Assembly (NCBI RefSeq): GCF_023806565.1
Contig: NZ_JAMTDV010000128.1
Span: 1 to 64,000, forward strand
DNA length: 64,000 bases
Direction of reading: 5' to 3'
DNA from: Accumulibacter sp.
Lineage (GTDB): Bacteria > Pseudomonadota > Gammaproteobacteria > Burkholderiales > Rhodocyclaceae
The notes below the pieces were generated by a model. The model did no database searches. It was given only the letters and a program-made list of their open reading frames with translations, and had not been told where the DNA came from. Both the position numbers and the translations under genes were made by a program. Below are positions 22,077-30,617 of this stretch, one piece after another. Numbering within the stretch: position 1 is the first letter of the stretch; each line of letters starts with the position of its first letter.

Positions 22077-23558
22077 TCAGCCAAGCTGCCGCGCGATGAA
22101 GCGTTTCACTTCCTCGACGCTGACATCCATCACGGTGACTCGTTGCGGCAACTTCTCGATGCCGTGCAGGGCCGCGGGCCGCTCCGGTTTCCTGCCCAGC
22201 GCCTCGACCATGGTTTCCTCGAACTTGGCGGGCAGCGCCGTTTCCAGGATGACCATCGGCATTTCGGCCGTCCGCCACTCGCTGCCGACCTTGAGCCCAT
22301 CGGCGGTGTGCGTGTCGATCATCAGGCCATAGCGCTCGAAGGCCCCACGGATCGTCGCCAGGCGATCGGCATGTGTGCTCCTTCCCGAGACGAAGCCGAA
22401 TTCGGGTAGCCGGGCCAGGAAAGGAGTGCCGGAAAGGTCGAAGCCGCACCCTGCATCGACTGCGGACCAGAGCGCGCGGATCACGGTCGGGTCGCGACCA
22501 ACCAGATCGAAGACGAAGCGCTCGAAGTTGGAAGCCTTCGAGATGTCCATCGACGGACTCGAGGTGGCTGCGGTTTCGCTGGTGGCGCGCGGGCGGTAGA
22601 CGCCGCTGCGGAAAAACTCGTCGAGGACGTCGTTCTCGTTCGTTGCCAGGACCAGACGGCCGATCGGCAGCCCCATCATGCGCGCGATGTGGCCAGCGCA
22701 GATGTTGCCGAAATTGCCGGAAGGAACGGCGAAAGCGACCTGCCGATCATCGTCGCCGGCGTCGCTGGTGGCGGCAAGATAGCCCTTGAAGTAGTAAACG
22801 ACCTGCGCGGCGACGCGCGCCCAGTTGATCGAGTTGACCGCGCCGATCCTGTACCTGGCCTTGAACGCCCGGTCGTTGGCCACCGCCTTGACAATGTCCT
22901 GGGCGTCGTCGAACGTTCCACGTACGGCGATATTGTGGATGTTGGCGTCGTGCAGCGAATACATCTGCGCGCGCTGAAACGCGCTCATCCGTTCGTGCGG
23001 CGAGAGCATGAACACCTGCACGCCTTGCTTTCCGCGCATCGCGTATTCGGCCGACGAACCGGTATCGCCCGAAGTGGCGCCGAGAATGTTGATTTCTTCG
23101 CGCTGCTTGGCCAGCACGTACTCGAAAAGATTGCCGAGCAGTTGCATGGCCATGTCCTTGAAGGCCAGGGTCGGTCCGTTGGACAACTCGAGGATCGCCA
23201 GCCCGCCCTCGCCGCGTGCCGGGTCGGGCGCTTCCAGCCAGTGCAGCGGCGTGATCTCGCCCGCCCGTTCGCGGACACGGCCGTTGCAGTAGACCTCGGC
23301 GGTGTACGTCCTCCGGAGCAGCTCCTTGAGGTCGTCTGGCGGGATGTCGTCGATGAAGCGGGAGAGCACCTCGTAAGCGAGTTCGGCATAGGACAGCGCG
23401 CGCCATTGCTCGAGTTCGGATCTGCTCACCTGCGGGTACGATTCGGGCAGGTAGAGACCACCGTCCGGCGCCAGACCGCCGAGCAGGATTTCGCTGAAGG
23501 TCGGACCCGAGGGATTCGTGTTGCTGGCGGACTGGCCGCGGGTCGAGACGTAGCGCAT
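22077..23558 (-). CDS. thrC: Threonine synthase
   Basis: PLP enzyme converting O-phosphohomoserine to threonine. The 493-aa length fits the longer bacterial/fungal subtype. It begins RYVSTRGQS and has the PLP-binding segment GPTLAFKDMAMQ with the Schiff-base lysine at about K134. LGATSGDTGSSAEYA (cofactor phosphate binding) and VPSGNFGNICAG complete the signature. Homoserine dehydrogenase, often directly upstream of thrC in betaproteobacteria, is not here; a diguanylate cyclase is upstream instead. Confidence 0.95.
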   Translation of the reverse strand: MRYVSTRGQSASNTNPSGPTFSEILLGGLAPDGGLYLPESYPQVSRSELEQWRALSYAELAYEVLSRFIDDIPPDDLKELLRRTYTAEVYCNGRVRERAGEITPLHWLEAPDPARGEGGLAILELSNGPTLAFKDMAMQLLGNLFEYVLAKQREEINILGATSGDTGSSAEYAMRGKQGVQVFMLSPHERMSAFQRAQMYSLHDANIHNIAVRGTFDDAQDIVKAVANDRAFKARYRIGAVNSINWARVAAQVVYYFKGYLAATSDAGDDDRQVAFAVPSGNFGNICAGHIARMMGLPIGRLVLATNENDVLDEFFRSGVYRPRATSETAATSSPSMDISKASNFERFVFDLVGRDPTVIRALWSAVDAGCGFDLSGTPFLARLPEFGFVSGRSTHADRLATIRGAFERYGLMIDTHTADGLKVGSEWRTAEMPMVILETALPAKFEETMVEALGRKPERPAALHGIEKLPQRVTVMDVSVEEVKRFIARQLG

Positions 23559-23662
23559 GGCGTTAACCGTAGACGTTGAGCGGAAGATTGACGAACAACC
23601 GACAGTCTACCACGCTCTCCCGCCAACGCCCGGGCGCGGGCGGCGGACCGCGCCGGGAGAAC

Positions 23663-24397
23663 TCAGCCGGTGACGACGCGATTCTTGCAGGCGCGTTTGG
23701 CAGCGTAGGTCGCCGCATCCGCCCGCAAGAGTGCTTGTTCGAGCGATTCGCCGGCTTGCTGGACAACGACGCCGGCGCTGAAGCTGAGGACGATATCCCT
23801 GCGCGGCACGGCGCGTACGGCGAGTTGCCGCTGAAAGCGGGAAATCGCCGCCGCTGCCTGGTGCAAAGCGGTGTCGGGCAGCAGGAGGACGAACTCCTCA
23901 CCTCCGAAGCGACAGAGGATGTCCGACGGGCGCAGCGCTGCGCGCAGAACCTGCACCAGATGGACCAGTGCTTCGTCGCCCACTTGGTGTCCTTCACGGT
24001 CGTTGAGGCGTTTGAAGTCATCGAGGTCGATCAGGGCCAGGGCCAGTGGGTTGCCGCTGCGTCGGGCGCGTGCCGATTCGCGCTGACAGGCCTCGGCGAA
24101 GCCGCGCCGGTTGAGGGCACCCGTCAGGGTATCGGTAAGAGCAGCCGAATGCGCTTCCGCCAAGGCATTCTCGAGATCGGTGATGCGTGTTTCTGCGGCC
24201 AGCAAGTCGAGGAAAACCTTTTCCACCTCGGGTACGAGAAGACGGCGCAAGGGCGGATGGTGGATACGCCCCCCGATCGTCAGCGGGAGCGCGCACTGCG
24301 CCGCCAGAACGGCCGTTGCCTGGGGCGGGCGCCGGTGCAGGCGGCGTGACGCGCGCCGCGAGGAATGGACCAGAGTAGAGTCGTCGTGCTTGAACAT
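23663..24397 (-). CDS. GGDEF-domain diguanylate cyclase
   Basis: 244 residues. A basic N-terminal region without a recognised sensor domain, a short coiled-coil-like stretch (about 60-85, LAAETRITDLENALAEAH), then a complete GGDEF domain. The active-site loop GGEEF is at 165-169, and RPSD at 156-159 sits exactly five residues before it, the spacing of the inhibitory I-site. So it is expected to make c-di-GMP and be product-inhibited. LTDTLTGALNRRGF marks the domain start. The ATG at 24397 is the longest reading and could be over-long. Confidence 0.9.
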   Translation of the reverse strand: MFKHDDSTLVHSSRRASRRLHRRPPQATAVLAAQCALPLTIGGRIHHPPLRRLLVPEVEKVFLDLLAAETRITDLENALAEAHSAALTDTLTGALNRRGFAEACQRESARARRSGNPLALALIDLDDFKRLNDREGHQVGDEALVHLVQVLRAALRPSDILCRFGGEEFVLLLPDTALHQAAAAISRFQRQLAVRAVPRRDIVLSFSAGVVVQQAGESLEQALLRADAATYAAKRACKNRVVTG

Positions 24398-24715
24398 TTT
24401 GCTGGCTCCGTCAACGATGCTGGTGAGAGCTGATCATAGTGTTGGCAACGGACGATTGCGGAAGATCTTTAAGTTTTTTCTTCAAATGACCTCTAGGTCG
24501 TTGTTCTCATGCAATACTTGCCAGTATCCCCGCCGCCGCGTCACAGTCGACGAGAGGATGGGAACGAAGGAAAGCGATGCCACCGCCGCTGGCGAGACGT
24601 GTAACCGGCCTCTCGGCAAAGTCGAGAACTCGGGAGCTGGCGTCCCGTGGGCACGATTCCGCGGGTGCCCGGCTGAACCGTCCTTGCTCCGGGCCGACGT
24701 CAGCCTGCCCCCTGC
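24398..24715. other. Intergenic region between the diguanylate cyclase and lipoprotein genes
   Basis: 318 bases without a supportable gene. The left third is comparatively AT-rich (around 24467-24490) and contains TATGAT on the minus strand near 24435, a possible -10 box for the diguanylate cyclase, but no good -35 box at the right distance. No terminator with a T-run, tRNA or known riboswitch pattern was seen. Confidence 0.4.
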
Positions 24716-25189
24716 TCAATTGCCGATGTGCATCTGGTACTTGGCGCCGTTGGCGAACGAACAAGTCCCCGCTCCCTGATAAGGCGTGTTCATCTGATAC
24801 TCGCAGGACATGTACATGCCGCCTGGACTGTAGGCGCTTGCCACACCCCTCTTTTCCTCGTTCGAGACGCGCGTCGCTTCGCCGCTCAGGACCTCGCCCA
24901 GGTAGTTGACGACGAAACGCCCTTTCCCGGTCATCACGTTGGTGACGGTGCCATTGATGACTCCGGTTTGCGTCGCCTGCTCGTTCGCCGGGTAGAGCCT
25001 GACCGTGAGCGTCGCCGCCGTGCTGGCGGCGGCCACCGGGATGCCGGGGGGTGGCAGCGGGTAATTGCTGTAATGAACGGCGCCGTCCGGACCCGTTACC
25101 GGTACGACGTAACAGCCGGATACGCCGATGATTGCCAGCAGCAAGGCAGTAATGCCATGCCGACGGCTCGGATTTTCTCTCTGTCGCAT
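24716..25189 (-). CDS. Putative outer-membrane or periplasmic lipoprotein of unknown function
   Basis: 157 residues. The ATG at 25189 is fixed by a strong GGGAGG five bases upstream. After a basic start (MRQRENPSRRHG) and a hydrophobic segment comes a lipobox, GVSGC, with the lipidated cysteine near residue 26. A Pro-rich linker and a beta-rich domain follow. The C-terminal part carries two further cysteines (MSCEY and GTCSF) that could form a disulfide in the periplasm. I do not recognise a named family. Confidence 0.75.
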   Translation of the reverse strand: MRQRENPSRRHGITALLLAIIGVSGCYVVPVTGPDGAVHYSNYPLPPPGIPVAAASTAATLTVRLYPANEQATQTGVINGTVTNVMTGKGRFVVNYLGEVLSGEATRVSNEEKRGVASAYSPGGMYMSCEYQMNTPYQGAGTCSFANGAKYQMHIGN

Positions 25190-25732
25190 GAATTCCTCCC
25201 GTAGATGAGCTTCCGGATCGACACCGTACAAGAGAAAGTATAGTAGAGACGGCCGGCTGGCCTTCTTCATTTGCAGTTGACCCGAGCGGATTCCGGGAGC
25301 AGTCTGGCCCGTACTCGGGCGGTGCCGGCGGGGTGCCGGCAAGCCCGGCAGGAGGAGGGCGGCTCGTGCCGAAGTGGTGTCTTCCGGAGTCGACCGGGGT
25401 CAGCCCGACGATTCGCCTGTTCCCGGCGCAGTAAGGATGCAGGTCCATGGCCAAAGGATCAAACCCCGCTGCGCGGTTGCGCATTCCGCCTCCTTGCTTC
25501 CGCAGGGGTGAAGCGTGGTGTCTGAACTTGCCGAGTGTCCAGTGGTCGCAATGTTGGCGAGATTCCAAATTCACAGCACGCGACATCCGGAGTAGCATTG
25601 GCCGTGCCACTTGAGGCAACTGCTCGCCGGCCGGCTGTTCGCCAGCCCGTGGCAGGGTTTTTGGAGGCGGCGCGACGACTTCGCAAGGAGCCGTCGTCGG
25701 CCGATGGACGGTAACTCGGATCGGGAGGGGTC
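25190..25732. other. Regulatory-looking intergenic region upstream of cstA
   Basis: 543 bases between the divergent lipoprotein and cstA genes. On the left, TATACT on the minus strand near 25240 may be the lipoprotein's -10 box. On the right, a 7-bp inverted repeat (CGACGAC 25673-25679 with GTCGTCG 25693-25699) lies about 35 bases before cstA, followed by GGGAGGGG as ribosome-binding site. Otherwise I see no gene, repeat or known riboswitch. The length suggests regulated expression of cstA. Confidence 0.4.
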
Positions 25733-27796
25733 ATGAATCTGCTTTCCAAACATGTCATCTGGTGGTTCCTCGCTGCTATCGGCGCATTCTCGCTTGCCAC
25801 GGTAGCCCTCTCACGCGGCGAAACCATCAACGCGTTGTGGATCGTCTCGGCGTCGGTTTCAATCTATCTCGTCGCCTATCGCTACTACAGCCTGTACATA
25901 GCGGACACGGTGATGCAGCTCGACCCGACACGGGCGACCCCGGCAGTTCGTCACAATGACGGGCTGGACTACGTTCCGACCAACAAGTACATCCTGTTCG
26001 GCCATCACTTCGCGGCGATTGCCGGTGCTGGACCGCTGGTCGGGCCGGTGCTGGCGGCGCAGATGGGTTACCTGCCGGGAACGCTGTGGATCATCTTCGG
26101 CGTGGTGCTTGCCGGTGCAGTACAGGACTTCATGGTGCTGTTCGTGTCGACCCGCCGTGACGGGCGGTCGCTTGGCGATCTGGTGAAGACCGAGCTCGGC
26201 TTCGTGCCGGGAATCATCGCCCTGTTCGGCACTTTCATGATCATGGTGATCATCCTCGCCGTTCTCTCGCTGATCGTCGTCAAGGCGCTCGCGGACAGCC
26301 CGTGGGGAACATTCACCGTTGCCGCGACGATTCCGATCGCCATGTTCATGGGCTTGTACAATCGCTTCATCCGGCCTGGAAAGGTCGGCGAAATCTCGAT
26401 CGTCGGCTTCGTCCTGCTGATCGCCGCGATCATCGTCGGTGGTCAGGTCGCTGAGAGCGCGACCTGGGGCCCGCTCTTCACATTCAGTCCCAAACAGCTC
26501 ACCTGGATGCTGATCGTCTATGGCTTCGTCGCTTCGGTGCTGCCTGTGTGGCTGCTGCTGGCACCGCGTGACTACCTGTCGACCTTCCTGAAGATCGGCA
26601 CGATCGTCGGTCTGGCGCTGGCCATGGTCGTCGTTGCGCCGAACCTGCGCATGCCCGCGGTTACCCAGTTCATCGACGGTACGGGGCCGGCATGGTCGGG
26701 TAACCTTTTTCCGTTCATTTTCATCACCATTGCCTGTGGTGCAGTGTCCGGTTTTCACTCGCTGATTTCTTCCGGCACGACGCCGAAACTGCTCGACAAC
26801 GAGAAGAACGCCCGCATGATCGGTTATGGCGGAATGCTGATGGAGTCCTTTGTGGCGATCATGGCACTGGCGGCCGCTTCGGTCATCGATCCGGGCGTCT
26901 ACTTTGCGATGAACAGCCCGGCGGCGATCATCGGCAAGACCGTCGAAAACGCCGCGCAGGTCATTTCGCAGTGGGGTTTCGTGATCACGCCGGAAGCGCT
27001 CGTGCAAACCGCACAGGATGTCGGCGAAAATACCATCCTCTCGCGCGCCGGTGGCGCACCGACGCTGGCTGTGGGCATGGCGCACATCTTCTCGCAGATC
27101 TTCGGTGGTCAGGCGATGATGGCCTTCTGGTACCACTTCGCAATCCTCTTCGAAGCGCTGTTCATCCTCACGGCCTGCGATGCCGGGACGCGTGCCGGAC
27201 GCTTCATGTTGCAGGATCTGCTTGGCACGTTCGTGCCGGCGCTCAAGAAGACCAGCTCGTTGCCGGCCAACCTGATCGCCACGGCCCTCTGCGTTGCCGC
27301 CTGGGGATACATCCTCTATCAGGGGGTCGTCGATCCGCTCGGCGGTATCAACAGTCTCTGGCCACTGTTCGGGATTTCCAATCAGATGTTGGCTGGCGTC
27401 GCCCTGATGCTGTGCACGGTGGTGTTGTTCAAGATGAAGCGCGAACGCTATGCCTGGGTGACCATCGTGCCGACCTGCTGGCTGCTGATCTGCACGCTGA
27501 CCGCCGGCTGGGAGAAGGTATTCAACGCCAATCCGAAGATCGGATTCCTGGCGTTGGCCAACAAGTTCCAGGCGGCCCTCGACAAGGGCGAACTGCTCGC
27601 CCCGGCGAAGAGCGTCGAGCAGATGCAGCAGATCGTCTTCAACAACTATCTCGACGCGGTGCTGGCGATTTTCTTCATCTTCGTCGTGGTTGCCATTCTG
27701 CTCTACACCATCATCGCCTGCCACAAGGGCTGGCAGGAGGGCAAACCTACCAGCCGCGAGTTGCCGTACGAAGCGATTCCGGCCGGCAAGGCCTGA
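25733..27796 (+). CDS. cstA: CstA-family pyruvate/peptide transporter
   Basis: 687-residue polytopic inner-membrane protein of the carbon starvation family. More than a dozen hydrophobic segments are visible, with family sequence such as PTNKYILFGHHFAAIAGAGP near 80-100 and SGTTPKLLDNE further on. FGISNQMLAGVAL also fits. E. coli members (CstA, BtsT/YjiY) import pyruvate and possibly peptides with protons. GGGAGGGG precedes the ATG. It is followed by a yjiX-like gene and a COG0523 GTPase, the same order as E. coli yjiY-yjiX-yjiA, which supports assignment to this cluster. Confidence 0.95.
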   Translation: MNLLSKHVIWWFLAAIGAFSLATVALSRGETINALWIVSASVSIYLVAYRYYSLYIADTVMQLDPTRATPAVRHNDGLDYVPTNKYILFGHHFAAIAGAGPLVGPVLAAQMGYLPGTLWIIFGVVLAGAVQDFMVLFVSTRRDGRSLGDLVKTELGFVPGIIALFGTFMIMVIILAVLSLIVVKALADSPWGTFTVAATIPIAMFMGLYNRFIRPGKVGEISIVGFVLLIAAIIVGGQVAESATWGPLFTFSPKQLTWMLIVYGFVASVLPVWLLLAPRDYLSTFLKIGTIVGLALAMVVVAPNLRMPAVTQFIDGTGPAWSGNLFPFIFITIACGAVSGFHSLISSGTTPKLLDNEKNARMIGYGGMLMESFVAIMALAAASVIDPGVYFAMNSPAAIIGKTVENAAQVISQWGFVITPEALVQTAQDVGENTILSRAGGAPTLAVGMAHIFSQIFGGQAMMAFWYHFAILFEALFILTACDAGTRAGRFMLQDLLGTFVPALKKTSSLPANLIATALCVAAWGYILYQGVVDPLGGINSLWPLFGISNQMLAGVALMLCTVVLFKMKRERYAWVTIVPTCWLLICTLTAGWEKVFNANPKIGFLALANKFQAALDKGELLAPAKSVEQMQQIVFNNYLDAVLAIFFIFVVVAILLYTIIACHKGWQEGKPTSRELPYEAIPAGKA

Positions 27797-27835
27797 TGCT
27801 TGCGCGGCAGAATCTGATTCGCGGCTTCCAAGCAG

Positions 27836-28033
27836 ATGTTCAACGATCTCTCAAGGTTCGGCAAGTATCTCGGGCAGGCCGCCAGGCTGATGGTCGGCCT
27901 GCCCGATTACGAGACCTACGTGGCACACATGCGCACCACCCACCCCGAGTTGCCGGTGATGACCGAGGTCGAATTCTTCCGCAATCGCCAGGAAGCGCGT
28001 TACGGCACGGGGCGGTCCGGCGGCTGCTGTTGA
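27836..28033 (+). CDS. YbdD/YjiX-family small protein
   Basis: 65 residues matching the DUF466 family: GLPDYETYVAHMRTTHPE in the middle and FFRNRQEARYG near the C-terminus, ending in two cysteines (GGCC). The family is almost always encoded directly after a CstA-type transporter and in E. coli is needed for, or modulates, pyruvate uptake. Here it starts 40 bases after cstA. Soluble; no membrane segment is evident. Confidence 0.92.
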   Translation: MFNDLSRFGKYLGQAARLMVGLPDYETYVAHMRTTHPELPVMTEVEFFRNRQEARYGTGRSGGCC

Positions 28034-28220
28034 TCGCACCGTCACGCTTGCGCCGGTGCCGTTCGCCACGCGTGCGCTCGAAGGGATTCGCCGTCAGTGG
28101 CCACGATGTGGTCTCTGTGGTCTATGGTAATACCGGATGCACGGGTGAGGCCATTGCTGGGTCGGGGTGCGGAGAAGGGGCCGTGACCGATGGGTGGCGC
28201 TGTTGCTCCTGGCGGAACGC

Positions 28221-29273
28221 GTGCTGAAGGTGACGCCCGCACCGCTCCCTGTCACCCTGCTCTCGGGCTTTCTCGGCGCGGGCAAGACGACCGTTCTCAA
28301 CGCCTTGCTGAACGACGCCGACGGTTTGCGAATCGCGGTCGTCGAGAACGAATTCGGCGCGATCAATATCGATAGCCAGCTCGTATCGCGCAACCGCGGC
28401 GGCATCATCGAACTGACCAACGGTTGCGTCTGTTGCACGCTCAACGCCGACCTGGTGCGAGGCCTGCAGCGCCTGGCCGAGCGCCGTGCTGCGGGCGAAT
28501 GGTCGTTCGACTGGATCATCATCGAGACCACCGGTCTGGCCGACCCCGGCGTCGTCGCACAGACCTTCTTTGCCGCTCCCGAACTGCGCGACAGCTTTCT
28601 GCTCGATGGCATCGCGGTCGTCGTTGATGCGTTGCACGCACAGCAACAGCTGGATCGACATCCTGTCGTACAGCGGCAGGTCGGCTTTGCCGATCGCCTG
28701 CTGCTCGCGAAGTGCGACCTCGCAGCGCCGGAAGCGCTTGCCGAGTTGTCCCTGCGCCTGGCCGCGATCAATCCGCGTGCCCCGCAACAGCGCTTGCGGC
28801 ATGGACGGGCCAACCCCGGCACGCTGCTGGGAATCGGGGGGTTCCAACTCGACAGTTCCTTGCTTGCTGGCGAAACGCAGGCGCCTGCGCGCTTCGCGCC
28901 GCGGGCTGTGGAGGAACGCTTGCGCTGGGCGCGCCGGCCGGGGGTGAAGCGCGACGAAGTCAGCTCGTGCCTGCTCGAAACCGGTGACGTCGATCTGCCG
29001 CAGGTCGACGCATTTGTGCAGTCGCTGATCGACTGCTCGAATGAGTTCAGGGACCTCGGCACCGAACTGCTGCGTTACAAGGGTATCCTGGCGATCGCCA
29101 ACGATGAGCGCAAGCTGATTTTCCAGGGCGTCGAGCGAGTTGCCGGCTTCGATTACGGGGAAGCCTGGGCCCCCGGCGAGCCGCGTCGCTCCCGCATCGT
29201 GCTGATTGGGCGGCACCTTCCGGAGGAGCGGCTGCGCGAGTCCTTTCTCGCCTGCGCACACGCCGCACGGTGA
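28221..29273 (+). CDS. COG0523-family GTPase (CobW/YjiA type)
   Basis: 350 residues from the GTG at 28221, chosen because GGCGGAA precedes it and the G domain begins a few residues later; a GTG at 28167 is an alternative. P-loop GFLGAGKTT is at 16-24, the metal-binding CVCC at 69-72, and TTGLADP is the Walker B region. A C-terminal CobW domain follows. Family members are GTP-dependent metal chaperones or insertases; YjiA binds zinc and other metals. Placement after cstA-yjiX copies the E. coli yjiY-yjiX-yjiA cluster. The metal and client are unknown. Confidence 0.9.
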   Translation: MLKVTPAPLPVTLLSGFLGAGKTTVLNALLNDADGLRIAVVENEFGAINIDSQLVSRNRGGIIELTNGCVCCTLNADLVRGLQRLAERRAAGEWSFDWIIIETTGLADPGVVAQTFFAAPELRDSFLLDGIAVVVDALHAQQQLDRHPVVQRQVGFADRLLLAKCDLAAPEALAELSLRLAAINPRAPQQRLRHGRANPGTLLGIGGFQLDSSLLAGETQAPARFAPRAVEERLRWARRPGVKRDEVSSCLLETGDVDLPQVDAFVQSLIDCSNEFRDLGTELLRYKGILAIANDERKLIFQGVERVAGFDYGEAWAPGEPRRSRIVLIGRHLPEERLRESFLACAHAAR

Positions 29274-29326
29274 CGGTGCGACGAGGAAAGTGGTAAATTA
29301 GCATACGCTTATACTAGGAGATCGTG

Positions 29327-29908
29327 ATGAAGCCCACCGTAGCCTTCCTCGCTTCGCTTTCGCTCGTTTCCGTCATGCCTGCTGTCCGCGCGCAGGAGGA
29401 AGCTTCCCTGCTCGCCGAGACGCGCAAGACCGCGCTGCCGGTGTTGCCCAAGGTCGTCCAGGCCATGCAGACAGCAGTCCAGGAGAATGGCCCGGTCGGC
29501 GCGATCCCTGTCTGCAAGGAGAAAGCGCCGCAACTTCTACAGGAAGTGCGCCAGCAGACCGGCTGGAGCATTCGTCGCGTCAGCCTGAAAACCCGCAATC
29601 CGGCGACGGGGACTCCTGATGCCTGGGAGGCTCGGCAACTCGCGGACTTCAACATCCGCCTTGCCAACGGTGCGAAACCCGAGCAACTCGAAGTCGGCGA
29701 AATCGTGGTCGCCGCTGGTGGCCAGCGCAGCTACCGCTACCTGAAGGCATTGCCCGTCGCCGAGGTGTGCCTGAGCTGCCATGGTCCGGCCGATTCTCTT
29801 TCTGCAGAACTCAAGGCGGCGCTCGCCAGGGACTATCCGCAGGATCGCGCTACCGGTTACGCTGCCGGGCAGGTACGTGGGGCGCTGAGCGTGATCCGGC
29901 CGCTTTGA
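29327..29908 (+). CDS. Secreted Tll0287-like (DUF3365) haem protein
   Basis: 193 residues. A signal peptide (about 1-22, ending VRAQ) is followed by a domain of the Tll0287-like family. A c-type haem site CLSCH is at 148-152, and a further cysteine lies in IPVCKEKAP near 63. In the family this domain is a PAS-like haem-binding fold found alone or in front of sensors; here it is alone in the periplasm. The ATG at 29327 is preferred over the adjacent GTG because AGGAG is then six bases away. Its role (redox sensing or electron transfer) is unproven. Confidence 0.85.
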   Translation: MKPTVAFLASLSLVSVMPAVRAQEEASLLAETRKTALPVLPKVVQAMQTAVQENGPVGAIPVCKEKAPQLLQEVRQQTGWSIRRVSLKTRNPATGTPDAWEARQLADFNIRLANGAKPEQLEVGEIVVAAGGQRSYRYLKALPVAEVCLSCHGPADSLSAELKAALARDYPQDRATGYAAGQVRGALSVIRPL

Positions 29909-29982
29909 AGCGGCGCCACGGTCGACGCTGTCGTCCGGCAGCGAGGCAGGGCGTCCAGAGCGGGATCGCAGGAGGGGCAGCG

Positions 29983-30582
29983 ATGAGTGGCGGGCAGCTT
30001 GCAGGTGTGATTCTCGCCGGCGGGCGCGGGCGTCGCATGGGCGGCAGCGACAAGGGTCTGCAGGAACTGTGCGGCCGGCCGCTCGTCGCCTGGGTGGTCG
30101 AACGCTTTGCCCCGCAGGTCGACGAACTGCTGATCAGCGCCAACCGGAACGGGGAGCGGTACGCTGCTTTCGCCCATCGCGTCGTGCCGGACGCGATTCC
30201 GGGGTTTGCCGGTCCGCTCGCCGGACTGCACGCAGCACTGACCGCAGCCAGTCACCCGCTGCTCGCCAGCGTTCCGTGCGACGCGCCCTTGCTTCCGACC
30301 GACCTTGTCTCGCGATTGCTGCATGCAATGCACGCGAGCGGCGCCGACCTTGCCGTCGCCTGCAGCGGTGAGCGGACGCAGCCGGTGTGCTGCCTCTGTC
30401 GGCGCGACGTTCTCCCATCGCTGAGCGAGTTCCTCGCTCGGGGCGGGCGCAAGGTCGAGGAATGGCACGCACTGCTGCGGGTGCAGCATGTGCTGTTCGA
30501 TGACTACGCAGATGCTTTTGCCAACATCAACTCCGGCATCGAACTCGAACGCTTCGCGGCGATTCGCCGTGGCCTGCCTTAG
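29983..30582 (+). CDS. mobA: Molybdenum cofactor guanylyltransferase
   Basis: Adds GMP to molybdopterin to give the bis-MGD cofactor of nitrate reductases, formate dehydrogenases and DMSO reductase-type enzymes. The 199-aa protein opens with the nucleotide-binding signature VILAGGRGRRMGGSDKGL. It continues with VPDAIPGFAGPLAGLHAAL and SVPCDAPLLP, then ends NINSGIELE. AGGAGG lies upstream of the ATG at 29983. moaC is in the same window at 11705, but the two are far apart. Confidence 0.94.
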   Translation: MSGGQLAGVILAGGRGRRMGGSDKGLQELCGRPLVAWVVERFAPQVDELLISANRNGERYAAFAHRVVPDAIPGFAGPLAGLHAALTAASHPLLASVPCDAPLLPTDLVSRLLHAMHASGADLAVACSGERTQPVCCLCRRDVLPSLSEFLARGGRKVEEWHALLRVQHVLFDDYADAFANINSGIELERFAAIRRGLP

Positions 30583-30617
30583 GCACGCGGCGGCATCGGC
30601 GGGCCACGCGAGCCGAA

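Noticed and set aside
24540..24660. Possible c-di-GMP riboswitch near the diguanylate cyclase
   Set aside because: The GC-rich stretch has some hairpin potential but lacks the conserved core elements of either c-di-GMP riboswitch class.
25859..27724. 621-codon open frame antisense to cstA
   Set aside because: Product is dominated by His, Asp, Glu, Arg and Gln, as expected from reading hydrophobic transmembrane codons backwards.
28103..28186. 26-codon frame before the COG0523 GTPase
   Set aside because: No ribosome-binding site or recognisable features, and it runs into the leader of the next gene.
29310..29315. TATACT as promoter for the haem protein
   Set aside because: It overlaps the AGGAG ribosome-binding site, would start transcription at the start codon, and has no -35 box.
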